Shown piece after piece: positions 41,185-52,240 of a stretch of DNA of 64,000 bases; position 1 is the first letter of the stretch; the number at the start of each line of letters is the position of its first letter. The DNA comes from Oxyruncus cristatus (lineage: Eukaryota > Chordata > Aves > Passeriformes > Cotingidae). Made by a program: the position numbers and the translations under genes. Where the stretch lies: contig VXAY01003767.1 of NCBI GenBank assembly GCA_013399855.1, positions 1 to 64,000 of the forward strand. Direction: 5' to 3'. The notes beneath the pieces were generated by a model. The model made no database searches, was not told where the DNA came from, and worked only from the letters and a program-made list of their open reading frames with translations.

Positions 41185-42310
41185 GTGATAGACTGATTGA
41201 GGTTGAAAGAGACCTCTGGAGGTCCACCCTCCTGCTCAGGCAAGGCCACCTTCCTGCCCAGGACCATGTCCAGACAATTCCTGAATATTTCCAGTGATGG
41301 AGACTCCACAGCCTTTCTGGGTAACCTGTGCCAGTGTTCAGTCACCTTCAAAGTTTTCAGATGTTCAGAAGGAACTTCCTGTGTTTAAGTTTATGTCCGT
41401 TGCTTTTCCCACTGTCACTGGGAGCCAGTGAGAAGAGCCTGGATCCATATTCTTTACAAGCTACCTTTGGTAGTTTGGTTAGGAGCTCTTTGTTAATTTA
41501 TTCAGACCTTCCTACATTTTTGCCTGACTTTGTATGTGTTGGGATGAAACCCTCTTGAGCTTGGCAGAGGTGATCTTTAACATTGACCAGCTTTCCTAGG
41601 CCCCTTTTTCAAACAGGACCCAACTCCATGAATCTCTTCCAAGTAGATCTTGGAAAAGGCCAAAATCTGTTCTTCTGTAGTCCAGGCTTTTTAGTTTGCT
41701 TTTCACCCTGCTCTCAGGATCTTGAATTCCCCCGTCTCATGGTCACTGGAGCCAAGGCTTCCTTTGATCTTCACACACTTTGATCATCTCCTTGCTGGTG
41801 AGCATGAGTTCTGGGACAGCACCTCTCTTTGTTGGCTTCTTCATCAGTCAGAGAACAAAGTTACTGCTGATGCACTCCAGGAACATTTTGGATTGCTTTT
41901 GTCTTGCTGTATTGTTCCTCCAGCAGATAAAAGGGTTGTTGAAACCCCATGAGGACCAGTGCTTGTGAAAATAAGGCTGTTCCTGTCTGTCTGCAGAGGA
42001 CTTGATCCACTGCTCTTCCCTGCTCAGGTGGCCATTAGCAGACACCCACTTTAATGTCAACTTAGAATGTATTTTTTCTTCGTTAAATTCTAGCACATAA
42101 GCTCTCAGTTGTTTCCTTATCCATCCAGGCAAAGGTCTGTGAACTCCGTATACTTTCTCAGAAACAGGATAACTCACCCTCCTAATTTTTTTTCTTCCTG
42201 TACTTCCTAAAGAGCCTGTATCCCTCCCTCCATTGCAGCACTCCAGACCTAGGAGCCATCCCAACATGTCTCCAACAAGATTGTAGTCCGCAACTGCACA
42301 CAAACCTCTG
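41185..42310 (-). mobile_element. CR1 LINE, minus strand, internally deleted
   Basis: From the right, the minus strand gives the CR1 ORF2 endonuclease region (starting near the ETWWD-like block), continues through its C-terminal half to an INKELLTKL-like linker, and then at about 41445-41460 jumps to the extreme C-terminus and 3' UTR of CR1. The 3' end at about 41185 reads CTCCAGAGGTCTCTTTCAACCTCAATCAG, without a full octamer array. The whole reverse transcriptase (more than 1 kb in a complete CR1) is missing at the junction. Many frameshifts and stops are present. The two parts could instead be two independent insertions, but same strand, same order and no intervening sequence favour one deleted element. 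Confidence 0.88.
41700..42303 (-). pseudogene. CR1 ORF2 endonuclease remnant
   Basis: An open minus-strand stretch (41848-42303, 151 codons) ends in a GFNNPFICWRNNTARQKQS..FLEC block, matching the CR1 AP-endonuclease segment whose usual form is GDFNHPDICW. Further on (about 41710-41760), in another frame, GSSDHE corresponds to the conserved GCSDH catalytic His motif. The catalytic Asp of GDFN is replaced: the frame reads WGFNN. Upstream, the ETWWD-like block is shifted out of frame. A dead copy. Confidence 0.82.
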
Positions 42311-43133
42311 CCTCATCATGTTAGCTCCCTGTACTGCCTGAATTAGTGTACAGGAACTCCAGAGGCATATACTGATGCATATGTGAGTTACATGTGGTGA
42401 AATTTAACAGGTACAGCATGAACTAGCAGACAACATGTTGCATTACAACTATCTCAGAACTCCTCCCACCTCTTCACAACATCTCAGAGGATATGTCCTT
42501 GTTTTATATGCTTGTTGCATCCACTTGTTATGTACACTCTTTGAGAATGTCATCTTTTTGAGTAAAGGAATGCCATTTCTATGCATATGCCAAAATCTGT
42601 TGGTCTCTAGACACCACTGCATTATAAATGTTTCATAATAGAATGAGTGTAAACAAAATACAAAACAACCCCAACATTATAAATGTAATCTGCAATGTCA
42701 TTTAAACATGATTCTAGACCTTTACCTGCCATTCCCTGTCCTATTTATTACTTGAATACTTCAGTGAGAATGAGAAATTTTCCCAGGAGCTGAACAATGA
42801 GATCCAGAAAGGAATGAGATAAGTCATTCTGCAAATAATGGAGCTATGGACAATTCAGAATAGTAAAATATAATTTCAGTAGTTTCACTTGTCCTGAGAC
42901 TATACCAGAACCATTATGAGCCAAAGTGAAAATGATGACTTCTGACTCAGTGCTTGGATTGGACATATCTTCAGTCTGTCTAAACGTGGGGACATTGTTT
43001 ATAATTCTATTATCCTTACGTGAGGATCCCTAATGTAATTTCATACAGTGTCTTCACATCTGATTCACAATGACCATAAAATAATACCTTTCAAAGAGAG
43101 ATATTACTTATGTTTCTCACTAAGGAAAATTTT

Positions 43134-43246
43134 GGAAAAAAACCCAAAACCAAAAACACCAAAACTCAAAACAAACAAAAACCAAACAAAAACTAAGAAA
43201 CAAAAAAATGCAAGCAAACAAAAAAACAAACCAAAACAAAAAATAT
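43134..43246 (+). repeat. A/C-rich low-complexity tract
   Basis: More than 100 bases, almost only A and C, in AACCC, CAAAAACC and AAACAAAC units. It is the complement in composition of the G/T tract at 39313-39569. Confidence 0.85.
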
Positions 43247-46200
43247 ATACTGATAGATCAGGGTTTTCTCTTTGGCTGTGAAAGAAGATAGAGAATAAGA
43301 CTTTTTCTTTCCTCCTGAAAGAATATCCATTCTTGAGTAGAGCAGGGGCTGAAGCAGGTGAATCTTCATTTAGTACTTCTTTAAATAGTATGACATATTC
43401 ATCAATAATTTTTAAGGCAGCTGGATAATGCATGGAGACAAATGCATACTTAACCCTGTCTTTATGAAATACTATGAAGAACTTCTGACCTGTGAAAGAG
43501 GGCACTAATATAGAATATGTAAGTATAGTGGTACATAGTAGATCATCTGTCTTATTTGCTGGATGGAGCATATATTGACAGGCAAAACACTGGGGCAGTT
43601 ACTGATTCTCCTGCAATTTATTTGCGGAATTGCTTGCTTGAAACATCATAAAAGCACATGTAAAGTAAATATTGCTGGAAATTCTTGTAAAACTTGATAA
43701 ATACAGAAACAAAGTGGACTTTTAGTAATTGAAGTTAAAGAAAGTCTACCCACCATTCTATTTTCTATTTATATTCCTCAATCATTCAACTGCCATTGGT
43801 ACGATGGAATTTTCCTATCATGTGATGGTTTATGGCAAAAAGGCAGCGTGGAGAGTTGGGGTGAAGAAAAACTATACAAAATACCCTCATTGAATTTGTG
43901 GATAATAATTCAAACCTTCATTAAAATATATTAAGAAATATCAGATAACTTAATCAAACATATATTGCCTAAAAGGTTCAGTGCTTTCTGTCAAACATCA
44001 AAACAAGAGTTGGAAAAGAGGCAAGTTGTGTAAAGTGATTTGTCAAGTGAACAATACACAGAGAACTGATATTCTTTATGATATTTTATAGAGAAATGTT
44101 GGAGAAAGCTAGGAAAATATAGAAGTTATTTGGGCTGTAGGAAAAAAATTCTTTCCTTTCTCCAAGCCCTGACAAAGGCTCTATCCATAGGGTCTACTTA
44201 TTAAAACAATGGAAAATGTAATCTAAAGGTAATATTGAATTTTTAAATAACACTTACATATATTTACCTAAATGTGTAAACAGACACCTGCATCTTTCCC
44301 ACTGGAAGCTCTAGTGCTTTACTTTTTACCTAATGATAGTTGTGTTCTATTTATACTTCCTTCTTAGGAAAATTAGCTCTGAAAATTGAACTTTATGATG
44401 ATGGAGTAATATAGATGACCAAATAAAAGCCTACATTTCCCATTCCTTTGTTTTGTTTATTCAAATTCTGATTAAAAATCCTCTTCTCAAACTTCTTCTC
44501 ATATAACTTAGCTAAATAATGTTATATTAAAAGTCCAATAATTTTTTCGTGAGATGTTGTAGTCCTACATGTTCTTTTTAACATTTTTCTGTGGCAATAT
44601 AAATACTTTCTCGTAAAGGGAATCTAAGCACATTTCCTTAAAGGGCTCATTACAATCTGAATTTATGTTTGGTTACGTAACAAAATGGCTTAGATTAATT
44701 ATCCACAACCAGTAGTATTTGTTTTATATGAAAATATATTTCAGGGGTGTTTAGTGCAATCCAAGCTTTTAACTGTTTTCTATATCCTCAGGAAGATCTT
44801 CTGAGCCTTGGGTATATTTTTTTGTTTACCCACCCATGAAAAAGCCTTTGTTGTTGAGTGTATGGGATATTTAAGATTAAGCTCATACGGTTGCTTTTTA
44901 TTCCTACTATGACTCTATCTTTCTCAATATCTACTTGCACCCTAGTGAAATTATATTCTTTCTGAATAACTGCCTCTTGCATATCTAATTTAATTTTCCT
45001 TTCCAATAATGGGTCCACCAGCTTCATATTATTTCGTCTGCTTGCATATTAGGACAGAGTTTTATGACACAAAAATTAAAATAGTGTTTTATTTAGACAG
45101 GCTGATTCCTTATATGTCAAATAAAATTTTTATTTTTTCTTCTTCAGGAGAGGTAAACGAGAGGTAGATGCTTGGAATATAAAGAGTAAATTTCAGTGGT
45201 ACTCGAAATAATGATTCTAAATTGGGAGAGAAAATTATTCATCACACTGTTCTGCCTTTCAGAGAGGCCACTGAATCAGAGCAACCTGAAATACACTATC
45301 TAGCATATTTCTGCACAATTCACCTAAGTGGGTTGTCCATATTTTACTTTTTGTAGAAATAATAAGAACATCATAATTGGTTGATTCCACTTAAATGTCA
45401 TCATATGGTTTTGGTACCTGCTGAAGAAAACTTTGTGTTGGTGCCATACACCCAACCAAGTCAAGAGACACAAAATCTAGATGCGGTGAGGATGTATTTC
45501 ACCATAAGTGCAAGGTTCATGTAATCTAGTTCCAAACCTCCCACTGACTACTATGAGTATTTCTGTGTTCATCATTGCTTTATATCTGTCACTTCACTTT
45601 GCTGGCGAAAAGCAGCTACAGTCACAGTTTTTATAACTGGGAGCTCACTCACCCACAGTCACAGTCACTTCAGCCTTCACAACAGTTTTGGCCCTGGAGG
45701 TTAGAAACCTGTGTATACTAATTTCTCAAGAACACCTTCAAAGCAGACACATTGAATAGTTCAAGTCAACACAGAGTCGTCTTGTTACTATTACAGTGAA
45801 AAAAATAATCAAGAAGTTGCTCTTACTAGTGCTGCTTTCATAGGTATAGAAGCGTTTTGTTCAGACAAAGGTAGAGAATATGCTTTATATGTTGTTCCTA
45901 CAGGTGCTCAAACCGTGAACTTTGAGACATTTCAGTTGGGAATTTGTAACTATTAAAATAAAATGTCCAAGAGGTGGCATTTCTCTGCTTTTGAGAGGGT
46001 ACGTGTTAAGAGGAGTTTGAAAGGAACAATGCACTTGAAAATTTTGTGGGAGTTGCAGTAGGCAGCAATCAGGGAAGATAATTTTTGCTCTCTCTCTGAG
46101 GACAAATTCTTACAGGTTAGTAATTTTCTACTGAGTTTTGGAGTGTTATAGTGAAGATCTGTCTCTGCATTAAGATTGCTTAAACAAATTTCTTGCATCA

Positions 46201-46342
46201 GATCACTGAGGGAATGGACAAGGGTCACAGGATGATCTTCAGAGATTTATCAGACACCACTCCTCATTTTACTATATGGAATATTCAAAATCTTGGAATA
46301 ATCTTGTTAGTCTGAATAATGTAATTTCATCTATAAATGCTG

Positions 46343-46440
46343 GGGTTCTTTGTTGGTTATTTTTGGTTGGTTGGTTGGGTTTTTTGTTTATTTGATTTTG
46401 GTTTGGGTTTTCCTTTGGTTTTGGGGTTTTTTTGCATTGG
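46343..46440 (+). repeat. T/G-rich low-complexity tract
   Basis: TTGG, GGTTTT and TTTGGG units on the plus strand. It is the reverse-complement class of the A/C tracts. Confidence 0.8.
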
Positions 46441-47496
46441 ATGCAAATTACAAGGTCTAGTACATGTGACACCAAAAGGAAACACCTACACATAAAAAAA
46501 AATGTGGCTTTTTCTCAAAATTTCTTTCGTGTATATGTTCTCAACTGTAGAGGAAATACACTGAGAATATGCCCAAATAAGCAAAGTGAATATTCTGCTT
46601 ATTTACTGATTACTGTTTCTTAGGTCATGGATGTGAGAGAAATAAATGGTTCAATCTAGCCAGATTTGCAGGTTGTTTAGTAGCAAATATAATCACTACC
46701 TCAGAGTAGTTCTGTATTTTCCTGTAATACAAGAGATTCAGGACCCAAGGCAAAACTTTGCATAAGTATATTACATGATTTTCCAAATGCCTAAAGGAAT
46801 AATATATCACTTTCCTATCTTTAAATCCAGAGGTGTAATAGTTGGTAAGGGAAGATTGGCAGCCTTACCCCTTTACGAGGTCGAACAAGACAAAAAGTAA
46901 ATCTCCTGAATTTATCTCTAAATCTTGATCGTTCAAAGGACTGGATCTTTTTCAGTCCCATTAGTTCAAATTAATTTTTTTATTGTGTCTCAATTTATTT
47001 CTTTATTCCTTCCTTTTTTTTCCTCAAGTGGTAAAGATTTTAATTTACTGTGTTCACTGTATCCACTCAAAATGATAGGTAGGTTTTTATTAACATAACT
47101 CAGAAAATTAGGAAAAGTGTGAAAAAAACTAGAAGATACCCAAGCATCTGAACAAGAATACTGCATCTTAACTCTTCTTTCTGTTTATAGTGCATATTTT
47201 AAAGCTCAAGATCACAACCAGTATAAATTTAAGCACTACACAGAAATATTAAGTCACTCTATGGCTACAAAAATGTTTGAGATTCAGTAATGCTTCTGGT
47301 AAAACTAAGCAATAAAGGTATTGCAAAAAGATTTGCTATAAAAGCAAAAACATCCCCAAAACCTAAAACTATATAAGAAAAGATTGAAAAGTGCCTTAAG
47401 AATTTCCTGTGAAATATGAGACTTTGTCAGTAAAAATACTTTGAAGGATCTGTGCCTCTCCCAAAAAATTTGTCTCTCATCACTACATGCCCCACA

Positions 47497-47569
47497 GAAC
47501 AAAAAAAAAACAAAACAAAACAAAACAACAACAACAAAAAAAACAAAACAACAACAACAACAACAAAAA
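47497..47569 (+). repeat. (AAAAC)n and (AAC)n tract
   Basis: Consists of A and C only: a 10-base A run, CAAAA units, then CAA trinucleotide units in two blocks. Confidence 0.88.
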
Positions 47570-48084
47570 TTCTCTCAAAGTGACTGCACACAATCATATA
47601 CTTGAAAATTTTATTTCAAGTATTTCTGAACAGTACTGTGTAAATTATGACCCCTGTCTAATTTTCATCAAGAGGATGACGTTCTCATTAAAAAGTGGGT
47701 AAACTCTTCAGTTTATCAACCTATTCTGGCAGCCAGAGGTCACCAAGAGTTTAAGGTCAAAAAGAAGAGTTATTTTGGATTTCTGATGGCTGTTGAAAAG
47801 CAGGCAACAAATCCAGCAGTAAGGCAGTTCAACATGACAGGGGCTTTTGAAGTAATCTCTAAACCTGCTTTTGGCTACTACAAAATACAATAGTATATTT
47901 CTCCAGCTGCAAGAACTGTTGCCTTCGTAGGAAATTTGTGTCCTCTTTCTCTGCAATACCTTTCTGTAAAATTCGTGGTAAAATCATAGGCCTTGGTCCC
48001 CACTAGTTCTGTTGGTCATTGGCCTGATGCACTTCATCTGGATTCCCATTTGAGGTTACAGACAAGATCCCTTGGATGTGGTGG

Positions 48085-48425
48085 ACTGATCAGTGTGGTC
48101 CAAATCTGCTGCAGGATTTCTGGTGTGACCTAGGCCTGTTGTAAGGTTTTCTCCTGGAAGAAGTCTGACTGACCCCCAGAAGGTAGTGGGGAGGAGGACA
48201 TTGACCACCAGGTGGTTAATGACAGATTCAAATAATGATAATTTTTCTCCTCTCAGTATTGACCTGGGCACATCAGACCTGTTGAAGGGTTTACTGATTG
48301 TCATGGTGTAATCCAGACCTATTGTAAGGTTTTCTTCAGGACAAAGTCAAGTTGACCCTCACAGGGTTAACAGGGAGAAAGACATTTACCCTCAGTGGGT
48401 TAATGACTAATTCAAAGGGAATGAC
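48085..48425 (+). repeat. Nested tandem repeat, two ~183-bp units with ~40-bp subunits
   Basis: GTAAGGTTTTCT occurs at 48141 and at 48324, exactly 183 bases apart. Around both lie a GGTGTRAYC..GRCCTRTTG lead, a GACATT block and GGTGGTTAATGAC/GTGGGTTAATGAC followed by a WATTCAAA block. Within each unit a ~40-base subunit is partly repeated (ATCTGCTGCAGGATTTCT next to GGCCTGTTGTAAGGTTTTCT; GACCTGTTGAAGGGTTTACT next to GACCTATTGTAAGGTTTTCT). Copies differ at many positions, so the array is old. It may be part of an ERV or a decayed satellite; I do not know the family. Confidence 0.75.
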
Positions 48426-48870
48426 TGCCCAGTGTGAGTCAAATGGAGACTGTCCCCTCCTGATGAAATTAGGAGATAATGCTAATCCTGGGCTCATGGC
48501 CTGACTTATGACCTGGGCTCATAACAATTAGCATGACTCACAAACAGTGGTGGATCAGATAAAAATTTTTACAAAAGGACATAAAATAAAACCTGGTAGA
48601 GGAAAGGCAGCTGTATATGACATTTTGAGTCCTACCCTCACAGCAGCACAAAAGGAGCTCAGAAATCTGAGCGTGCTTAAGTGGTATTTTCATAGTTTTA
48701 GATTTTTATATTACTCTAGACAATAACAACCAAAATGGCTGCATACCTCTTTACATTGCAATGAAATTTTTGTAAAATAAGCCTTATATTTCTACATATG
48801 AATACATATGTGTATATATATAAACTGGTCATTCAGTGTCGTTTCACTGCAATATGCCCCAGGAGATCTA
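48426..48870. other. Unassigned, possibly LTR-related
   Basis: It lies between two tandem repeats. It holds CCTGGGCTCAT twice (period 26, near 48487 and 48513), flanked by the inverted pair ATGCTAAT / ATTAGCAT, and an AATAAAA near 48587. This may be part of the same unknown element as the arrays on either side. Confidence 0.35.
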
Positions 48871-48970
48871 TTAATAAGAACTTCAGTTACCCCCTCTCTG
48901 TGGAGGGTCACAACATAAAATTAACAAGAATGTCAGTTGCCCTCCCCGTCGGGGCTGGGTCACGACAACA
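48871..48970 (+). repeat. Two tandem 50-bp units
   Basis: TTAATAAGAACTTCAGTTAC starts at 48871 and TTAACAAGAATGTCAGTTGC at 48921, a period of exactly 50. Both continue into a C/T-rich block and GGGTCACRACA. The second copy ends just where the CR1 fragment starts. Confidence 0.75.
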
Positions 48971-49166
48971 CAGAAGGTGGCTGGACACTGGAACAGGCTC
49001 CCAGGGAAGCGGTCACAGCACCAAGCCTGACTGAGTTCAAGAAGCATTTGGACAATGCTTTCAGGCACATGGTGTGATTCTTGGGGTGTCCCGTGCAGGG
49101 CCAAGAGCTGGACTTTGGTGATCCTAGTGGTTCCCTTCCAACTCAGAATATTCTGTGATTCTATAG
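48968..49166 (+). mobile_element. CR1 LINE 3' fragment, plus strand
   Basis: It begins within the ORF2 C-terminal tail (GGACACTGGAACAGGCTCCC..) and runs to a CR1 3' UTR ending CTTCCAACTCAGAATATTCTGTGATTCTATAG, one octamer with variation. Compared with the other copies it is well preserved. Its terminal about 60 bases closely match the tail of the SINE at 63496-63640 (TGATCCT.GTG, CCTTCCAACTCAGAATATT), so this CR1 subfamily is of the type that could mobilise that SINE. Confidence 0.9.
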
Positions 49167-51776
49167 TTCCTTACCCAAAGCTAAAGCCAAAAAAGTACTG
49201 GGACAGAGTCAGTTGGTGTGGTAAAACTGGTTCAAGAACAGTGTTAATATTCTAAAAATAAATGTGGATGATTGCAGAACAGAGTGTAAGCTGATGTCTA
49301 AAACCTGATACTGTTGATTTTGACCTGCTCTAGAGGTACAAACAAGAAAGAATGTAGGCTTTTTTTGATTAGGAGTATATAACCAGATATCCTTTGGGCA
49401 AAAAGACCATGAAGATTTATATATATGGAAAACAAGACAATGGATAGGATCATGTTCATTACAATCACCCTTTTAAAACTTTGTGGGAACTTCAGCTTTT
49501 TGAACTTAAGCTTTTTGGTTCCATGAGAATCTGCACTTGTGTGTATTTACACACATTTAATCCACCAAACAACACTATTCACCCACAGCATCAATTCCTA
49601 TGCTTAAAACTACAGATACTGTTTGGACTATTTTTTTTTACATCCTTATCTGTTGTTTGGCAATGTGTAAGAAGTTCTCTGATTTTCAGCCTTAGTTCAG
49701 AGGAATTTAGATGATTTAGAAATTTAGGCAATTTAGATAATATTTAGATGAATCTGACATATATTTGCCCTTTTCCAATCCCAACTGTCTTATATTGCAG
49801 AATCTTCTTCAAGTTTATTCTATATAGCTTACTTGTCCTGAAGCTTCCTTGGGAAAAGAGTGGATGAATTTTAAGGTAGAATTACAAAGGCTGTCATTGT
49901 CTAAGTCCACCTCTTACTCATGAAGCTGCTCGCTGTATAACAGATCCTTACTTAACAGTGAAAAAATGCCTTATGAGGAAGAGAGCAAATGTCAAATGAA
50001 TCTGCACAAAGCTATCAGCTGAGGAGAGATGATTGATCTACATTCTTTCAGAGTAGTCTTCACGGTTTTGCTTTCAACTGCTAAATTGATGCAATAGTAG
50101 TTACCCAGTAAAACAAGTTCAATGAAATCAAGTAGCAGGTATAATTCTAAATAATTTCAGATCTTTAACTGCTATCTTTGATAACCTTACAAGACAAAAT
50201 TGAACAACAACTATTTCAGATACCTCTCGTGTGCTATAGTTATACAGTATTCTGCCTTGTATTTAAGTAAATTAAATTAACTGGTAAATAACTTCTCATC
50301 TATGAATTTCAGCTTTTTCATAAAAGATTCATAAAAATTTTTGGAATTTTCATAAAAGACAGATTATGATTGCCTCCCTGGTGTCTCTTATAAAATCTAT
50401 TGTGTTGATTTGAGAGTTCAGTGACAGAGGCTTTGTAGATTATTTGGAAGATGAGACTATTAGGAAATTCCTTGATCCAAAAATCATCTGCTTTGAAACC
50501 AGAAGAATTTGGTGTCAGTGAACGGATACTTGTTAAATTGGTAGTTGTGTCTTCAGCTAGCAGTCCTGTGATTAATTTATTTAATGGCCTTGCCCCCCTG
50601 CGATATCCTGTAAGGACAGTATTGTAATTACTTCTACATAAGTTCAGGAGTTATAAGTGATATTTGGGGTAACAAAGGGCCAGATAGAAGAAAACACTCA
50701 GGTGAGAGAGCTCCATATATGTCTACTCAAGTCTATAAGGATTACAGTTCAGGAAAAAAAATCTCAAATCCATTTTAAAGAAATTACTGAAACAGTTTTA
50801 GATGTTATTAACATTATCAGCTTCCTTGAGTCAAAATCTTGGGTAATGTAAAGTGTGGAAGTGTTTATGGTTTTTTTAGGAACAAATCTTATGTCTTATT
50901 AAAAAATTAAATTAAATAGCCTTTTTTCTAGATTCTGTGGTGAATCTTAAAAGATAAATTCAGAGAGGAGGTGTGGAGGTAGTGAGAGGTAATCTGTAAA
51001 GAAACATATTTTTATGAAATGACAAAACAGCTCTAACTGATCATGAAGTAGCTGTTTAAGTCCTAACCGTGCATCAGTGTTGGTGGTTTGATTCAAAATG
51101 TGTTGAAGGAGGCTGAAAGACTCCAAAACTCTACAATGAGTTTCGGTTCAAAAAGGAGTACTTCAAAGAAATGACTTAGTGGTTAAATATTCATTTAAGT
51201 CCTACTCTTCCTTCTTGTTGTTAAAAAAACTTTCAGGAAAGTTGTCTGTGTTTAAATAAACTTTTTGTTATCCTCGGATGCTGCCGATCATTCAGACATA
51301 ATGAATAGGATTTGTATTGTTCAGTTGTACTAACATCTTGGCTGCAACTTCCATGAGTAGTCAGATTTGGTAAGAAAGTCTGGCGAAAAAGTTAGGGCAG
51401 ATAGTATTTTCTTGGTTTGTTCTCCTTTAGCTGTAGAGGAACGACCATACTATGTATAAAAGGAGCACAGTATGCCAGATCTTGCATCTGACACAGACCT
51501 GATGGATTCTCTGAGGGTGGGGTCCTACAGAGGGCTAAAAACCCCAGATCATTGGTATCCTGCAGCTTCCTCTATTCCAGTGTTTCCAGGCAGGCATATC
51601 CAGAAAAGCCTATCCATTCAGTAAGAAGTGATTACATCTTCCCCCTCTCCTTGACAGATGTCAGTAGCAGAGGCCTGGGAAAAACACAGTATAAGAACAA
51701 GGCAAATAAGAATGACACCTTCTGGCTTTGTAATATAGAAGTATTTTCTGAGTCATACAGACCTTTTCTCTTTCTT
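49167..51776. other. Unassigned AT-rich stretch
   Basis: No gene or recognisable repeat seen. Confidence 0.5.
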
Positions 51777-51857
51777 CTTTGTTTGTTTGTTTGTTTAGGA
51801 GTTTTTGTTTGGTTGTTTTTTGCGGTTTTTTTTTGTTTGTTTGTTTTGTTTGTTTAT
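51777..51857 (+). repeat. (GTTT)n T/G-rich tract
   Basis: Two blocks of GTTT units around GGAGTTTTTGTTTGGTTG. It lies about 13 bases from the 3' terminus of the old CR1 to its right. Read with that element (minus strand) it is an (AAAC)n tail. Confidence 0.85.
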
Positions 51858-51870
51858 GATGTACCTCCTT

Positions 51871-52240
51871 TTATATTTCTAATCCCTTTTGGAATCCATT
51901 TATATCTTTGGCTTCCACAACATCCTGTGGCAATGTCTGCCAACCTAATTATGCACTGTGTGAAAAAGCACTTCCCTTTGTTTGCTGAAAATTTTCTGGA
52001 TGATAATTTCATTTAGTACCTCTTGTTCTTGTTTTACAAAAATAGTGCCTAATTGCTCCCTAGCCTCCTTATTCATGGCTTTTACTATTTTATACTCCAA
52101 GAAGATATCCCTTTGGGTCCTATTTCTCTAGGTTAAAGATGCTTAATCTAATACCCCCTTCTACAGAAGTGCTTCTAGCTTTGATCATTCCCTGCCTGTC
52201 TCATTTTAGTTTTACTATGCTCTTCAGTGGCTGGGGACAC
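51871..52240 (-). mobile_element. Ancient CR1 fragment (reptile-like subfamily), minus strand
   Basis: The plus strand has the antisense blocks ATTTCTAATCCCTTTTGGAA, TATATCTTTGGCTTCCACAA, CATCCTGTGGCAATG, TTAATTATGCACTGTGTGAA, AAAAAGCACTTCCCTTTGTT. From memory these match the 3' part of older amniote CR1 elements seen in turtles, crocodiles and birds rather than the young bird type. They encode the C-terminal ORF2 tail (a KKYFFTQRI-like region). The part beyond about 52180 is only faintly similar and the right border is uncertain. Confidence 0.7.

Larger units (their letters stand above)
42311..48084. other. AT-rich stretch, mostly unassigned
   Basis: No supported gene. It contains A/C tracts at 43134-43246 and 47497-47569 and a T/G tract at 46343-46440. 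Two minus-strand frames have more protein-like composition, 43255-43571 (about 105 codons before it enters the A/C tract) and 44788-45027 (79 codons, Lys/Glu/Ile/Val-rich). I recognise neither and call neither a gene. Confidence 0.5.

Noticed and set aside
43104..43571. 155-codon minus-strand frame
   Set aside because: A third of it is the A/C tract read in reverse (Phe/Leu/Val/Gly). The remaining 105 codons match nothing I recognise and have no splice or promoter context.
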